A DNA stretch of 64,000 nucleotides from Candidatus Aenigmatarchaeota archaeon (lineage in GTDB: Archaea > Aenigmatarchaeota > Aenigmatarchaeia > CG10238-14): assembly GCA_018304545.1 (NCBI GenBank), contig JAGVVZ010000004.1, forward strand, positions 1 to 64,000. Reading direction: 5' to 3'. The position numbers were made by a program, and so were the translations under genes. Shown here one piece after another: positions 16,697 to 24,932 of the stretch. The notes under the pieces were generated by a model. That model made no database searches, was not told where the DNA came from, and saw nothing but the letters and a program-made list of their open reading frames with translations. Positions within the stretch are counted from its first letter, which is position 1; the number at the start of each line of letters is the position of its first letter.

Positions 16697-17023
16697 ATGA
16701 GCCTGGAGCTAACAGAAGAAATGCTTCTATCCATGAAACCAGATGATCTGAAATCAGTTTTAGTGATTTATGCATATGGTATGACGTGTCCTCAAACAAC
16801 AATTGACAGGTTAAGAGAATACGGTATAGGGGACGTGTATGCCTTTGAAATAATTCATAACTACTATTTGGCTATTCTTGGATCCGCGTTTCCCCGAGCA
16901 AGAGAAGCCATATTGGAAGCATATAAAGAGGGTTATGATAAAATTAAAAAACAAATGGTATCAATCGTAGAGTATGAACCAATAAAACCACATATGATAA
17001 TCAGGCATATTTTGCTTCAATAG
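16697..17023 (+). CDS. Hypothetical protein (108 aa)
   Basis: Helical soluble protein: an acidic N-terminus, then IDRLREYGIGDVYAFEIIHN, which could be a helix-hairpin or HTH-like unit. A GAGG-like element precedes ATG 16697. Located upstream of the pseudo-synthetase cassette but separated from it by its own TATA region. No family recognised. Confidence 0.5.
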   Translation: MSLELTEEMLLSMKPDDLKSVLVIYAYGMTCPQTTIDRLREYGIGDVYAFEIIHNYYLAILGSAFPRAREAILEAYKEGYDKIKKQMVSIVEYEPIKPHMIIRHILLQ

Positions 17024-17044
17024 ATTTGCATCGATCGAAAGTGA

Positions 17045-17050
17045 TTTATA
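17045..17050 (+). promoter_or_regulatory. TATA-box candidate of the 17-21 kb cassette
   Basis: TTTATA lies about 30 bp before ATG 17081, which would give a nearly leaderless transcript. This fixes ATG 17081 as the likely first codon of the frame-disrupted HTH gene. Confidence 0.4.
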
Positions 17051-17080
17051 AGTAACAATTGTATAATACTGTTGAGTCAA

Positions 17081-17315
17081 ATGGCTGGCGAAGACGTTTG
17101 GACTTTCGAAGTCCGCTAGAAAGATATTGTTAGTTTTGTCTAGTTCTGATTCTCATGGTATAAATCAAAAGGAAATTAGAAATAGAACAGGTTTGTCGGT
17201 TAGAAATATTAAATATTGCCTTTCTTTTCTTAAACAAAGGAACATTGTTCTTGAAAATCTTGTTTTTAGGGACATGAGATGTAAAACCTATAAATTGAGA
17301 GGCGAGTCAGGATGA
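17081..17315 (+). CDS. Winged-helix regulator needing a +1 frameshift
   Basis: ATG 17081 gives 12 codons (MAGEDVWTFEVR) then TAG at 17117. The HTH coding frame is +1 to this and contains SARKILLVLSSS, INQKEIRNRTGLSVRNIKYC and LKQRNIVLENLVF, a clear winged helix ending at TGA 17315. It has no ATG; the first usable codon is TTG 17127, which would cut off the first helix. CGC-TAG-A resembles the shifty stop of +1 recoding sites. Translation may shift there, or the gene may be broken. It lies 3 nt before the racemase gene, so it is probably the cassette's regulator. Confidence 0.5.
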
Positions 17316-17318
17316 CTG

Positions 17319-18026
17319 GTGAACCTGTTTGGAAAGAAAGAGAAGAAACGGATAGTAGGAATTGTGGGAGGGTTGGGACCAGAGACAACATCCCAATTTT
17401 ATTTAAAACTCATAGAACTAGCTAGAAAATATGATGACTCATACCCCTCTTTGATCATAGATAACGTGGCTTTTCCATTCCGTTTAGAAAGAGAAATAAT
17501 AATACACTCGAAAAACGAAGAGGAGATATTACCCTTCATAAAAGATTGCATTATTCGGCTAAACAAGGCAGGCGCAGATTATATAGTGATACCTTGCAAT
17601 ACTGTTCATGTTTTCATAGAAGATTTCAGAAAACTCTCGTCTGTTCCTGTTATTAGCATAGTCGAAGAATCTGTGAAGGATATAATTTCCCATGATTTTA
17701 AAAACGTAGGAATATTGGGCACGACAAAAACAATAGAGAGTGAAATTTATCAAAAGGAATTAAAAAGAAATGGAATAAAATTCACAATACCACCAACTAA
17801 GAGACAAAGAACGCTCTCTTCATTGATAGTAGATATACTTGAGGGTAAGAAAGATCCAGATTCAATAGATCTGATATGTAGTGAATTAATTTTACAGGGT
17901 TCTGATTGTCTCCTTCTTGCATGTACCGAGTTACAACTTGTAACATCCGAAATAGACTTTAATGTCAGTGTTTTGGATACAACAAATATTTTGATCAAAA
18001 AAACCTTTGAAATTTTGAAAGGATGA
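17319..18026 (+). CDS. Aspartate/glutamate racemase family protein
   Basis: This 235-aa protein has the family landmarks: GIVGGLGPETTSQFY at the N-terminus, the first catalytic cysteine in IPCNTVH (about 90), and the second in LACTELQL (about 205). PLP-independent racemases interconvert L and D forms of Asp/Glu using this Cys pair, so activity is plausible. Some members act on hydantoins or other amino acids. GTG 19 bases before GGxKKEKKR is the start. It is 3 nt after the HTH gene and 4 nt before the pseudo-synthetase gene. Confidence 0.85.
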   Translation: MNLFGKKEKKRIVGIVGGLGPETTSQFYLKLIELARKYDDSYPSLIIDNVAFPFRLEREIIIHSKNEEEILPFIKDCIIRLNKAGADYIVIPCNTVHVFIEDFRKLSSVPVISIVEESVKDIISHDFKNVGILGTTKTIESEIYQKELKRNGIKFTIPPTKRQRTLSSLIVDILEGKKDPDSIDLICSELILQGSDCLLLACTELQLVTSEIDFNVSVLDTTNILIKKTFEILKG

Positions 18027-18030
18027 TTGT

Positions 18031-19008
18031 ATGTCGAATTTTTTATATGGCTCAATACCATTAATGGCAGAAAAAATTAGCAGGTTACCATTAAGACCAG
18101 CAGAAGAATTACCCGATTTGTATAATGAAAGTTTAATTATTAGAAGAGGGCACTTAATAGGTTACATACCATTCCATCCAGATGCAACAATCCTTACCTG
18201 CATGTGTTTTGAAAGTGGTGGTATTGGGTTATCTGTTTACCCATCTTTAGAAATAGCAGATTCGTTGAAAAATATTCATCCTGTTAGATTTCTCATACCT
18301 ACATATGAATACAGAACCTACAGACTACTGCCAGATAAAGATATAAAAAGAAATGAAAGGGAAGCAAGAAAGTTACTTAATAACAGAGAATTTGAAGTAA
18401 TAGATGTTTCAGAAGAACCTTATATGTCTAGAAGATTGAAAATGTTTTCGAGAATATTGCCTTACATGAAATATGGAAATTCTCTAAATGCTTATCCTCT
18501 TGGAGATGGGTACCTTCAACTTGCATTAGGAGCTTTAGAAATATCAGATATCCTTCTATGCGTAGAAGATCATGGAAATACTGTTGTGGTGTCTGATGAA
18601 GGATGCGCTGGTCCTGTAATAACAGCTAAAAGAATTGCAAAATATTTTGGATACAAAAGTGAAAATTTAGGAGTATTAGCATACTGCGAAGCTGTGAGTT
18701 TGGATGAAGAAAGTACAATGTATGCTGCTAGTGAAACAAATAAACTTCATTTAATGAGTGATGATCCTGATAAAATAAAATATTCAATTACAACTGGCGG
18801 TAGAACAAAAGAAGAACATGCGTCACAAGGCGGTAAGCCATATCAATGTCCAGTACAAGTAGTGCATTCTATGATTGCATATAATGATGCGATACTCGCT
18901 ACTTGTGCTGAAGAATGTATGAAAGGCACTCTTGGATGTACAGATCATAAATCACTAGTTATGGAAGAGTATGGACTCTTTATGCGAGGAACGGAGAGAA
19001 GGCCATGA
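18031..19008 (+). CDS. Degenerate TrpRS-like protein
   Basis: This 325-aa protein matches class Ic tryptophanyl-tRNA synthetases in its C-terminal 100 residues: DDPDKIKYSITTGGRTKEEH, then GGKP, then a cysteine series C-x22-C-x6-C-x2-H. As I recall, Thermotoga TrpRS has C-x22-C-x6-C-x2-C binding a 4Fe-4S cluster; here the last ligand is His. The middle (DILLCVEDHGN, ITAKRIAKYFGY) resembles the class I nucleotide-binding region. No HIGH motif is visible, and the KMSKS position reads TMYAAS. It is probably not a normal synthetase; it may activate or bind an amino acid without charging tRNA. ATGA overlap with the amidase gene. Confidence 0.6.
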   Translation: MSNFLYGSIPLMAEKISRLPLRPAEELPDLYNESLIIRRGHLIGYIPFHPDATILTCMCFESGGIGLSVYPSLEIADSLKNIHPVRFLIPTYEYRTYRLLPDKDIKRNEREARKLLNNREFEVIDVSEEPYMSRRLKMFSRILPYMKYGNSLNAYPLGDGYLQLALGALEISDILLCVEDHGNTVVVSDEGCAGPVITAKRIAKYFGYKSENLGVLAYCEAVSLDEESTMYAASETNKLHLMSDDPDKIKYSITTGGRTKEEHASQGGKPYQCPVQVVHSMIAYNDAILATCAEECMKGTLGCTDHKSLVMEEYGLFMRGTERRP

Positions 19009-19871
19009 AAAAAATAGAAGAATTTAGTTATGCATTCGAAGAAAAAGAACCTGTAATTACTATAAACCCAGGTGAAATAATAAAGCTCAAAATAGAAGAC
19101 TGTTTTTCGGGAATGATTAAAAAGAAATCTGATTGGCCAAACGAGAAAATAATGGAATACGCTAATCCCTGTACGGGTCCTATTTATGTAAATGGGGCAG
19201 AGCCGGGAATGAGCTTATCCGTGGATGTATTAGATATAAAAGTAGGCCATAAAGGGACGAATATAGCAAAAGATTGGGGGATGCTCAATGGTCGTGTATA
19301 TGGAATAAAGATAATGAAGATTGAAAAAAAGAAGCTCGTACTCAACGACAAAATAAAAATACAACTAGATCCCATGATAGGATGTATAGGCACCGCACCG
19401 AAAAATCCTGTTTCAACACTAAAAGCGGGTTATTTTGGAGGTAACATGGACATAAATCTTGTTAGAAAAGGAAGCACCGTTCATTTACCCGTATTTGTTT
19501 CAGGTGGATTGCTATATATTGGAGATTTGCACGCATTGATGGGTGAGAGTGAACCCACGCTTTGTGCTATAGAAACTTATGGCGAGGTTTTAGTTAAAAT
19601 AAATCTGACCTCACAAAAGATTTTACGACCAAGAATAGAAACGGGAGAGGAATTTGTAACGGTTGCTATAGAAAAGAATATGGAAACTGCCACTAAGATT
19701 GCTGTAAATGATATGTTCGATTTTTTAGTATATGAAGTTGGCATTGATAAAATGGACGCTCATGTCTTGATAAGCGCGGCCTGTAATGTGAGATTGGGTG
19801 TACATGATGAAGTCGTGGCAATTGCTTTAATTAAGAGGGATATCATAAAAAATTATATAAGGAGTGATTAA
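19005..19871 (+). CDS. Acetamidase/formamidase family protein
   Basis: This 288-aa protein carries the FmdA/AmdA pattern: NPGEIIKLKIED, NPCTGPIYVNGAEPGM, the metal-site region GCIGTAP, GYFGGNMD, and LYIGDLHALMGESE. Family members hydrolyse formamide, acetamide or related primary amides to acid and ammonia; the substrate here is unknown. It overlaps the pseudo-synthetase gene by 4 nt and abuts the B3/B4 gene (TAAATG), so expression is coupled. Confidence 0.85.
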   Translation: MKKIEEFSYAFEEKEPVITINPGEIIKLKIEDCFSGMIKKKSDWPNEKIMEYANPCTGPIYVNGAEPGMSLSVDVLDIKVGHKGTNIAKDWGMLNGRVYGIKIMKIEKKKLVLNDKIKIQLDPMIGCIGTAPKNPVSTLKAGYFGGNMDINLVRKGSTVHLPVFVSGGLLYIGDLHALMGESEPTLCAIETYGEVLVKINLTSQKILRPRIETGEEFVTVAIEKNMETATKIAVNDMFDFLVYEVGIDKMDAHVLISAACNVRLGVHDEVVAIALIKRDIIKNYIRSD

Positions 19872-20540
19872 ATGCAGCTATCAATTAACCAAAATCTAAA
19901 GTCCTCCTATCCCGATTTAAAGGTTTCAGTTTTTGAAGCCAAAACAAAAAGCAAGTTGGAATTAAATCAGGATCTAATTACAAAGAAGAGAGAATTAGAA
20001 AAGATGATAAGAGAGAGCTATAAAGATACAGAAAGATTGGATAGAATAATAAAATATAACGCATTCTACAAAAAATTTGATTCCAAAGTACCCATGGAGT
20101 TTCAAATAAAATCTGTTATAGAAAACAAGGAAATCCCTCTTGTAAATTCTGTTGTCACTTGTATGTTTATGGCCGAATTGAAAAATATAATTTTAACGGC
20201 CGGCCATGATACGGGTAGACTTGGAGAAAAAATAAGAGTTTCTTGTTCAGATGGCACAGATGAGTATGTAAAAATAAATGGTAAACAGCAAAAACTAAAA
20301 AAAGGTGACATATTCGCTTCTGATAACAATGGAATAATATCTAGCGTATTTTATGGCCCAGACTTAAGAACAAAAATTACAGACGGAACAAAAAATTTTA
20401 TGTTTATGTGTTACTGCCCATTTAGTATATCAGATAACGAAATCAGAGGCCATATGCAAGATATCGTCGATTACTTGAAAATTTTGGGAGAGAACAAATT
20501 AGAGTTTGGCGATATTGAAGTTTTTAACGTAAAAAAATAA
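19872..20540 (+). CDS. B3/B4 tRNA-synthetase-like domain protein
   Basis: At 222 aa, the central part FYKKFDSKVPMEFQIKSVI, NSVVTCMFMAELK, TAGHDTGRL and FASDNNGIISSVFYGPD fits the stand-alone B3/B4 domain. That domain is related to the editing module of the PheRS beta subunit. The N-terminal 60 residues are helical. Family function is unsettled; hydrolysis of a mischarged or activated amino acid is the natural inference beside a synthetase-like protein. 16 nt before trpS. Confidence 0.8.
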   Translation: MQLSINQNLKSSYPDLKVSVFEAKTKSKLELNQDLITKKRELEKMIRESYKDTERLDRIIKYNAFYKKFDSKVPMEFQIKSVIENKEIPLVNSVVTCMFMAELKNIILTAGHDTGRLGEKIRVSCSDGTDEYVKINGKQQKLKKGDIFASDNNGIISSVFYGPDLRTKITDGTKNFMFMCYCPFSISDNEIRGHMQDIVDYLKILGENKLEFGDIEVFNVKK

Positions 20541-20556
20541 TAGTATAGATGATTAT

Positions 20557-21684
20557 ATGAGAGATAAATTTATTGTCACACCATGGGAAGTCAGAGGAAA
20601 TATAGACTACAGTAAATTAATAAAACAATTTGGTGTCCAACACCTTGACAATAAGCTATTAGAAAGAATGAAGAAACACACTGGAGAGGTGCATTATTTT
20701 TTAAGAAGGGGGATTTTCTTCGCTCATATGTACTTTGATGTAATTTTAAATGATTTAGAAAAAGGTAAGAAATTTTATTTGTATACTGGAAGAGCACCGT
20801 CAGGTCCTGTTCATATAGGTCATTTGATCCCGTGGATATTTACAAAATGGCTTCAGGATAAATTTAAAGCAACATTATTGTTTGAAATTCCAGACGAGGA
20901 AAAGTTTCTGTTCAAAGATAATTTTTCGATGGATGATGCTAAAAAATGGGCATATGAAAATATATTGGACATAATTGCTCTAGGTTTTGACCCGAAAAGA
21001 ACGAAGATATTCCTGAATACCGAGTACGCTAAGACTCTCTATAAAAACGCATGTTTTGTAGCGAAAAAAATTACTGTTTCGACTGCTAAATCAACATTCG
21101 GCTTTACAGACTCTAATAATATTGGAGAGTATTTTTACACATCCATGCAATCCGTCCCTGCATTTTTGCCAACAATTCTAGAGAAAAGGGAGACACACTG
21201 CTTAATTCCATGCGCGATAGATCAAGACGTTCACTTCAGATTAACGAGAGACGTTGCCATATCTTTAGGTTATCCAAAACCCGCAACGTTGCTTTGCAGA
21301 TTTCTGCCAGGTCTACAAGGCATAGAACATGAAGGCAAGATGTCGTCATCTGAATCACATACTGCAATTTTTACTACTGATGACCCCAAACAAGTGCATG
21401 ATAAAGTAATGAAGTATGCTTATTCTGGTGGCCAGGCAACTATAGAGGAACACAGGAAGAAAGGAGGAAACCCTGATGTAGATGTATCTTATCAATGGCT
21501 CACATTCTTCGAAGAGAATGACAAAAAACTAAAGAAAATACATGATGATTATAAATCCGGAAAACTGTTAACAGGAGAATTAAAACAGATACTGATAGAT
21601 AAACTAAACAAATTCTTAAAAGAACATCAGGCAAGGAGAGAAAAGGCAAGGAATGAAATTGAGAAATTCATGCTTAGAGATTGA
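20557..21684 (+). CDS. trpS: Tryptophanyl-tRNA synthetase
   Basis: This 375-aa archaeal/eukaryotic-type TrpRS begins with the conserved TPWEVRGNIDYSKLI. It has the class I HIGH motif in SGPVHIGHLIPW (about 80) and KMSSS in EGKMSSSESH. The C-terminal part has GGQATIEEHRKKGGNP, the intact counterpart of the segment in the degenerate paralogue at 18031. It charges tRNA-Trp. It follows the B3/B4 gene by 16 nt and may share its transcript. Confidence 0.95.
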   Translation: MRDKFIVTPWEVRGNIDYSKLIKQFGVQHLDNKLLERMKKHTGEVHYFLRRGIFFAHMYFDVILNDLEKGKKFYLYTGRAPSGPVHIGHLIPWIFTKWLQDKFKATLLFEIPDEEKFLFKDNFSMDDAKKWAYENILDIIALGFDPKRTKIFLNTEYAKTLYKNACFVAKKITVSTAKSTFGFTDSNNIGEYFYTSMQSVPAFLPTILEKRETHCLIPCAIDQDVHFRLTRDVAISLGYPKPATLLCRFLPGLQGIEHEGKMSSSESHTAIFTTDDPKQVHDKVMKYAYSGGQATIEEHRKKGGNPDVDVSYQWLTFFEENDKKLKKIHDDYKSGKLLTGELKQILIDKLNKFLKEHQARREKARNEIEKFMLRD

Positions 21685-21691
21685 AACATCG

Positions 21692-21940
21692 ATGATTTTA
21701 ATCTCTTTAGTTTCATTTTATATTATGACAACTTTGTCCTATTATGCTGCTAGAACAGCAGGATGTTTACTTACTTTAGGAGGACTTGGACTTTATACTT
21801 TATCTAACGATACATATCATATTATTCCCTTACTATTCGTTGCTGCTGGTTTGTATGCATTGTTTTGTAAGTTTGAAAATGAGAATAAAAATAAACATCA
21901 TACCTGGAATCGTGTGGAAAGGGAACTTCGTTCATATTAA
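21692..21940 (+). CDS. Small two-TM membrane protein
   Basis: A protein of about 82 residues with hydrophobic helices LISLVSFYIMTTLSYYAAR, then GCLLTLGGLGLYTL and HIIPLLFVAAGLYALF, and a Lys/Asn-rich C-terminus. ATG 21692 follows trpS directly. The open frame extends back into trpS without support, and ATG 21725 is an alternative. Unknown function. Confidence 0.5.
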   Translation: MILISLVSFYIMTTLSYYAARTAGCLLTLGGLGLYTLSNDTYHIIPLLFVAAGLYALFCKFENENKNKHHTWNRVERELRSY

Positions 21941-21989
21941 CTAAGATATCCAAAAAGCAGTTTTAAGCATAAGTTCTATTATATTATTG

Positions 21990-22298
21990 ATGAAACGTAA
22001 AAAACCAGAATGGCAATTAGAAATTGCAAAGGAGAGAATAGAGAAACTCTTCTCTTTAGCTGGATCTACTTACGATTCAACTCCTAATAGAAGCAGAAGA
22101 TATGTTGAGCTTGCCAGAAAAATAGGTTTGAGGTATAATGTTAGGCTCGATAAAGAACAGAAAAGGAATTTTTGTAAGAAATGCAATACTATTTTGATGC
22201 CTGGCAAAACATCCCAAACTCACTTGGATTCTAGAACAAAGGCTATAATTATAAAATGTCAGAACTGCAATTATATTTCCAGATATCCATACAAGTGA
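21990..22298 (+). CDS. rnp4: RNase P protein component 4 (Rpp21)
   Basis: This protein of about 102 residues starts KRKKPEWQLEIAKERIEKLF. It has two long helices (YVELARKIGLRYNVRL) and a zinc ribbon with CKKC and CQNC, the Rpp21/Rpr2 architecture. It works with Rpp29 on the specificity domain of RNase P RNA in tRNA 5' processing. ATG 21990 is preferred over the TTG one codon earlier. Confidence 0.92.
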   Translation: MKRKKPEWQLEIAKERIEKLFSLAGSTYDSTPNRSRRYVELARKIGLRYNVRLDKEQKRNFCKKCNTILMPGKTSQTHLDSRTKAIIIKCQNCNYISRYPYK

Positions 22299-22302
22299 GT
22301 CG

Positions 22303-22551
22303 ATGGCTTTAAGCATAAAAATAATAGCTTTAGGTATTTTAGTGGTTTTCATATCAACCTTTGCCATATTGTTTATTTTGGATTCTTTATATAAGGCGAA
22401 GGCATCATGCGATAAAAATAAAAATATTAAAATATGTAAAATAGGTACAGCTCAAATAGTCGTTTTGATGCTGATATTATTAGTAGGTGGGTTATTTATA
22501 GTAATTATAACCACTGGTTATGTATTAATATCAGGTCAAGAATCGGTGTAA
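22303..22551 (+). CDS. Small two-TM membrane protein
   Basis: This 82-aa protein has membrane helices at about 4-27 and 51-76 and a Lys/Cys-rich loop (ASCDKNKNIKICKIG) between. It sits 4 nt after the Rpp21 gene and 3 nt before eS19, so it belongs to the same operon. Unknown function. Confidence 0.55.
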   Translation: MALSIKIIALGILVVFISTFAILFILDSLYKAKASCDKNKNIKICKIGTAQIVVLMLILLVGGLFIVIITTGYVLISGQESV

Positions 22552-22554
22552 AAT

Positions 22555-22983
22555 ATGGTAAGAACATTGATAAGAGAAATGGATACGAAAAGCTTCATTG
22601 ATAAATGTGCAGAAGAATTTTTAAAAATGAAAGAAATGCAGATGCCAGAAAATTTTATATATTCAAAAACAGGACCACACAAAAAATATTCGCCAAGCAA
22701 TCCAAATTGGTGGTATATTAGGGCCGCTTCCTTGCTGAGAAGAGTTTATTTGAATGGTCCAGTTGGTGTTTCAAGATTAAGGTCATATTATGGTGGTAGG
22801 AAAGAGAGAGGTCATAAACCAGAAAAAACAGTTAGATCAGGTGGCGGATCAATCAGAGAGATACTACAGCAATTGGAGACAGTAGGTTTTGTGGAAAAGA
22901 ACAAGGGTAAAAAACCGGGCAGAATCATTAGCCAGAAAGGCGATAATTTTGTCAAAAAGATTGTCTCTGAGGCCAATAAATGA
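22555..22983 (+). CDS. rps19e: Ribosomal protein eS19
   Basis: This 142-aa protein shows PNWWYIRAASLLRRVYLNGPVG, the winged-helix region with YGGRKERGHKPEKT and SIREILQQLETVGFVEK of eS19. Small-subunit head protein. It overlaps the PDCD5 gene by 4 nt, a common archaeal arrangement (eS19-PDCD5-eL39 or eL31). Confidence 0.94.
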   Translation: MVRTLIREMDTKSFIDKCAEEFLKMKEMQMPENFIYSKTGPHKKYSPSNPNWWYIRAASLLRRVYLNGPVGVSRLRSYYGGRKERGHKPEKTVRSGGGSIREILQQLETVGFVEKNKGKKPGRIISQKGDNFVKKIVSEANK

Positions 22984-23240
22984 ATGACGAACTGAATGAA
23001 GAAGAATCAAGAGAAATGGAAAACTTAAAAAGAACTGTAATGAATAGAGTATTGGAAAAAGAAGCGTATGAAAGATTGGCAAGATTAAGACTGGTGAATC
23101 CAAATCTGGCAAACCATCTTGAAATGTATTTGCTGCAATTGTATCAGAATGATCAAATAAAAGGTATTATAACGGATGATCAACTCAAAAAAATATTGTC
23201 TAGTATAAACACAAAAAGAGATTTTAAAATAATAAGATGA
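22980..23240 (+). CDS. PDCD5/TFAR19 family DNA-binding protein
   Basis: This 86-aa protein is short and helical: [34 protein letters not shown], and the ending [10 protein letters not shown]...TKRDFKIIR are diagnostic. Archaeal homologues bind double-stranded DNA; function is not settled. Coupled to eS19 by ATGA overlap. Confidence 0.9.
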   Translation: MNDELNEEESREMENLKRTVMNRVLEKEAYERLARLRLVNPNLANHLEMYLLQLYQNDQIKGIITDDQLKKILSSINTKRDFKIIR

Positions 23241-23244
23241 TAAC

Positions 23245-23475
23245 ATGGGAAGAACAAAAAAAGTTGGAATAACAGGCAGGTATGGCGTCAGATACGGTAG
23301 AAAAGTAAAAGTAGCAATAAATAAAATTGAACAAAAACAAAAACAAAAACATACATGCCCTGTTTGCAAAAAAGATTCTGTGAAAAGAGTAGTTGCAGGT
23401 ATTTGGCAATGTAGGAAATGCTCGGCTAAATTTAGCGGTGGAGCGTATGAGCCTAAAACATCAGGTGATATATAA
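23245..23475 (+). CDS. rpl37ae: Ribosomal protein eL43 (L37Ae)
   Basis: This 76-aa protein has [18 protein letters not shown]-like start and a zinc ribbon with CPVC and CRKC, then KFSGGAYEP. Large-subunit protein. It follows PDCD5 by 4 nt, and its TAA overlaps the rpoP ATG. Confidence 0.95.
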   Translation: MGRTKKVGITGRYGVRYGRKVKVAINKIEQKQKQKHTCPVCKKDSVKRVVAGIWQCRKCSAKFSGGAYEPKTSGDI

Positions 23476-23606
23476 TGGGTTTTAAATGCTTAAGCTGTAA
23501 AAAAATTATCGAAAAATTAGATAACAGGATAAGATGTCCTTATTGCGGGTACAGGATATTTTTAAAACAAAGACCGGTTACCGTTAAAAGAGTCCAAGCA
23601 AAGTAA
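23475..23606 (+). CDS. rpoP: RNA polymerase subunit Rpo12 (RpoP)
   Basis: This 43-aa protein starts at ATG 23475 inside the eL43 stop (TAATG). It has CLSC and CPYC zinc pairs followed by GYRIFLKQRP, the Rpo12 signature. It helps anchor the Rpo3/Rpo10 side of the enzyme. eL43-rpoP is a conserved archaeal pair. Confidence 0.92.
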   Translation: MGFKCLSCKKIIEKLDNRIRCPYCGYRIFLKQRPVTVKRVQAK

Positions 23607-23647
23607 GCATAATTTATTATAAGTTATAATAATTATCTAGTGATTTC

Positions 23648-24244
23648 TTGAAAAAGATAGCAGGATTATTATTGGTTATTTTAGTATTGTACACATTATT
23701 GCCAGCAGTTGTTTTTAGTGTTTGCACCAATCACGAAGTCAGGGTTAATGGGACATCATTTTATTTTTATAACGGGAGTAAAATAAACCTTGGGAATGTT
23801 ACTGCAATAACTGTTGAAAAACAGGAGAAGAGTATAGGGCTAATAAATAATGGTGACTGGTCGCTTGTTTTTAGTGCATGTACTGAAGAATCAGAATCTA
23901 TAGGATTGAAAGTGACAGACAATTCAAAGGTTGTCGGGTTTGATCAGTTAAAAATAGTTACAGATAATCCTTCTACAGCGACAGTCGCGTGTACTGTTCA
24001 AAACGTTTCTTTATCTGGATACGGAATAGATGCGGATAACGGATCGTTAATAACAGGCGGAGTAGTTAAGACATCAATATCCGATACTGCATACATAAAC
24101 AGTACGGCATTCACGGGTAGCAATTGGTCTATTGACTTTTATCCTTGTTTAACGAGCGGCAAGTACTATACATTGCATATAGTATTGTCCAATGCAGGCG
24201 GAACAAAGGCAGGAGAATATTCAACAAGTTATTTAGCCGGATAA
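23648..24244 (+). CDS. Secreted beta-rich protein
   Basis: This 198-aa protein starts at TTG 23648 with a signal peptide (KKIAGLLLVILVLYTLLPAVVFS). It continues with two repeated-looking beta domains rich in N-x-S/T sequons and containing several cysteines. The sequons suggest surface display with glycosylation. Last gene before the prefoldin promoter. No family recognised. Confidence 0.6.
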   Translation: MKKIAGLLLVILVLYTLLPAVVFSVCTNHEVRVNGTSFYFYNGSKINLGNVTAITVEKQEKSIGLINNGDWSLVFSACTEESESIGLKVTDNSKVVGFDQLKIVTDNPSTATVACTVQNVSLSGYGIDADNGSLITGGVVKTSISDTAYINSTAFTGSNWSIDFYPCLTSGKYYTLHIVLSNAGGTKAGEYSTSYLAG

Positions 24245-24320
24245 AATATTGATCGAATAAAGATAAACCATTTAAAGACTGTTTCTAATTCATATTTGAT
24301 ATAGTTTAAGAGGCAATCAA

Positions 24321-24662
24321 ATGGCTAACATGGTAACAGCGGAAGACAGAGATGTTATTAATCAATTTCAAGTATTACAGCAACAATTGCAGGAGATACT
24401 TATCCAGAAAGAAAATGTTAAATTGCAAAAATTGGAATTTGAAAAGGCACTAGAGGAGTTGAATAAAACAGGCTCAAAAGAGGCTTATAAAATCGCAGGA
24501 CCTATAATGATTAAAAGAAATTCTGATGAAATCAAAAAAGAAATGCAGGAAAAACTGGATGATATAGAAATCAGATTAAAAACTTTAAATTCTACAGAAG
24601 ATAAAATAACGAATAAGTTAAAAGAAATTGAACCAAAGATTAAAAAGATGATAGGGCAATGA
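24321..24662 (+). CDS. pfdB: Prefoldin beta subunit
   Basis: This 113-aa coiled-coil protein begins VTAEDRDVINQFQVLQQQLQ. It has a central beta-hairpin (KEAYKIAGPIMIKRNSDEI) and a second coiled coil ending LKEIEPKIKKM. Forms the hexameric jellyfish-shaped chaperone with prefoldin alpha, which is not in this window. Followed closely by the UPF0147 gene, its usual neighbour. Confidence 0.93.
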   Translation: MANMVTAEDRDVINQFQVLQQQLQEILIQKENVKLQKLEFEKALEELNKTGSKEAYKIAGPIMIKRNSDEIKKEMQEKLDDIEIRLKTLNSTEDKITNKLKEIEPKIKKMIGQ

Positions 24663-24674
24663 GTGGCGGTCATT

Positions 24675-24932
24675 ATGGTAGATGTAGAACCTATAGTAAA
24701 AATATTATCGGAGATTATAGATGACAGAAGTGTTCCTAGGAATATTCGAACCGCTGCAGAATCAGCTAAAAAAAGTCTGATTGAAGATATGATAAATGAG
24801 TGGGATGTTAAATTAAGCTCGGCAATATCCGTTCTTGACGAAATTACAAATGATCCCAATATGCCAGGCTATACTAGAACGCAAATTTGGAACGTCGTGA
24901 GCATGCTAGAATTGGTGAAAAATAAGCTTTAA
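24675..24932 (+). CDS. UPF0147 family protein
   Basis: This 85-aa helical protein matches UPF0147 (KILSEIIDDRSVPRNIRTAA, SSAISVLDEITNDPNMPGYTR-like core, LWNVVSMLE). Function unknown; conserved next to prefoldin beta. ATG 24675 is chosen with a GGCGGT element upstream; GTG 24663 is an alternative. Confidence 0.85.
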   Translation: MVDVEPIVKILSEIIDDRSVPRNIRTAAESAKKSLIEDMINEWDVKLSSAISVLDEITNDPNMPGYTRTQIWNVVSMLELVKNKL

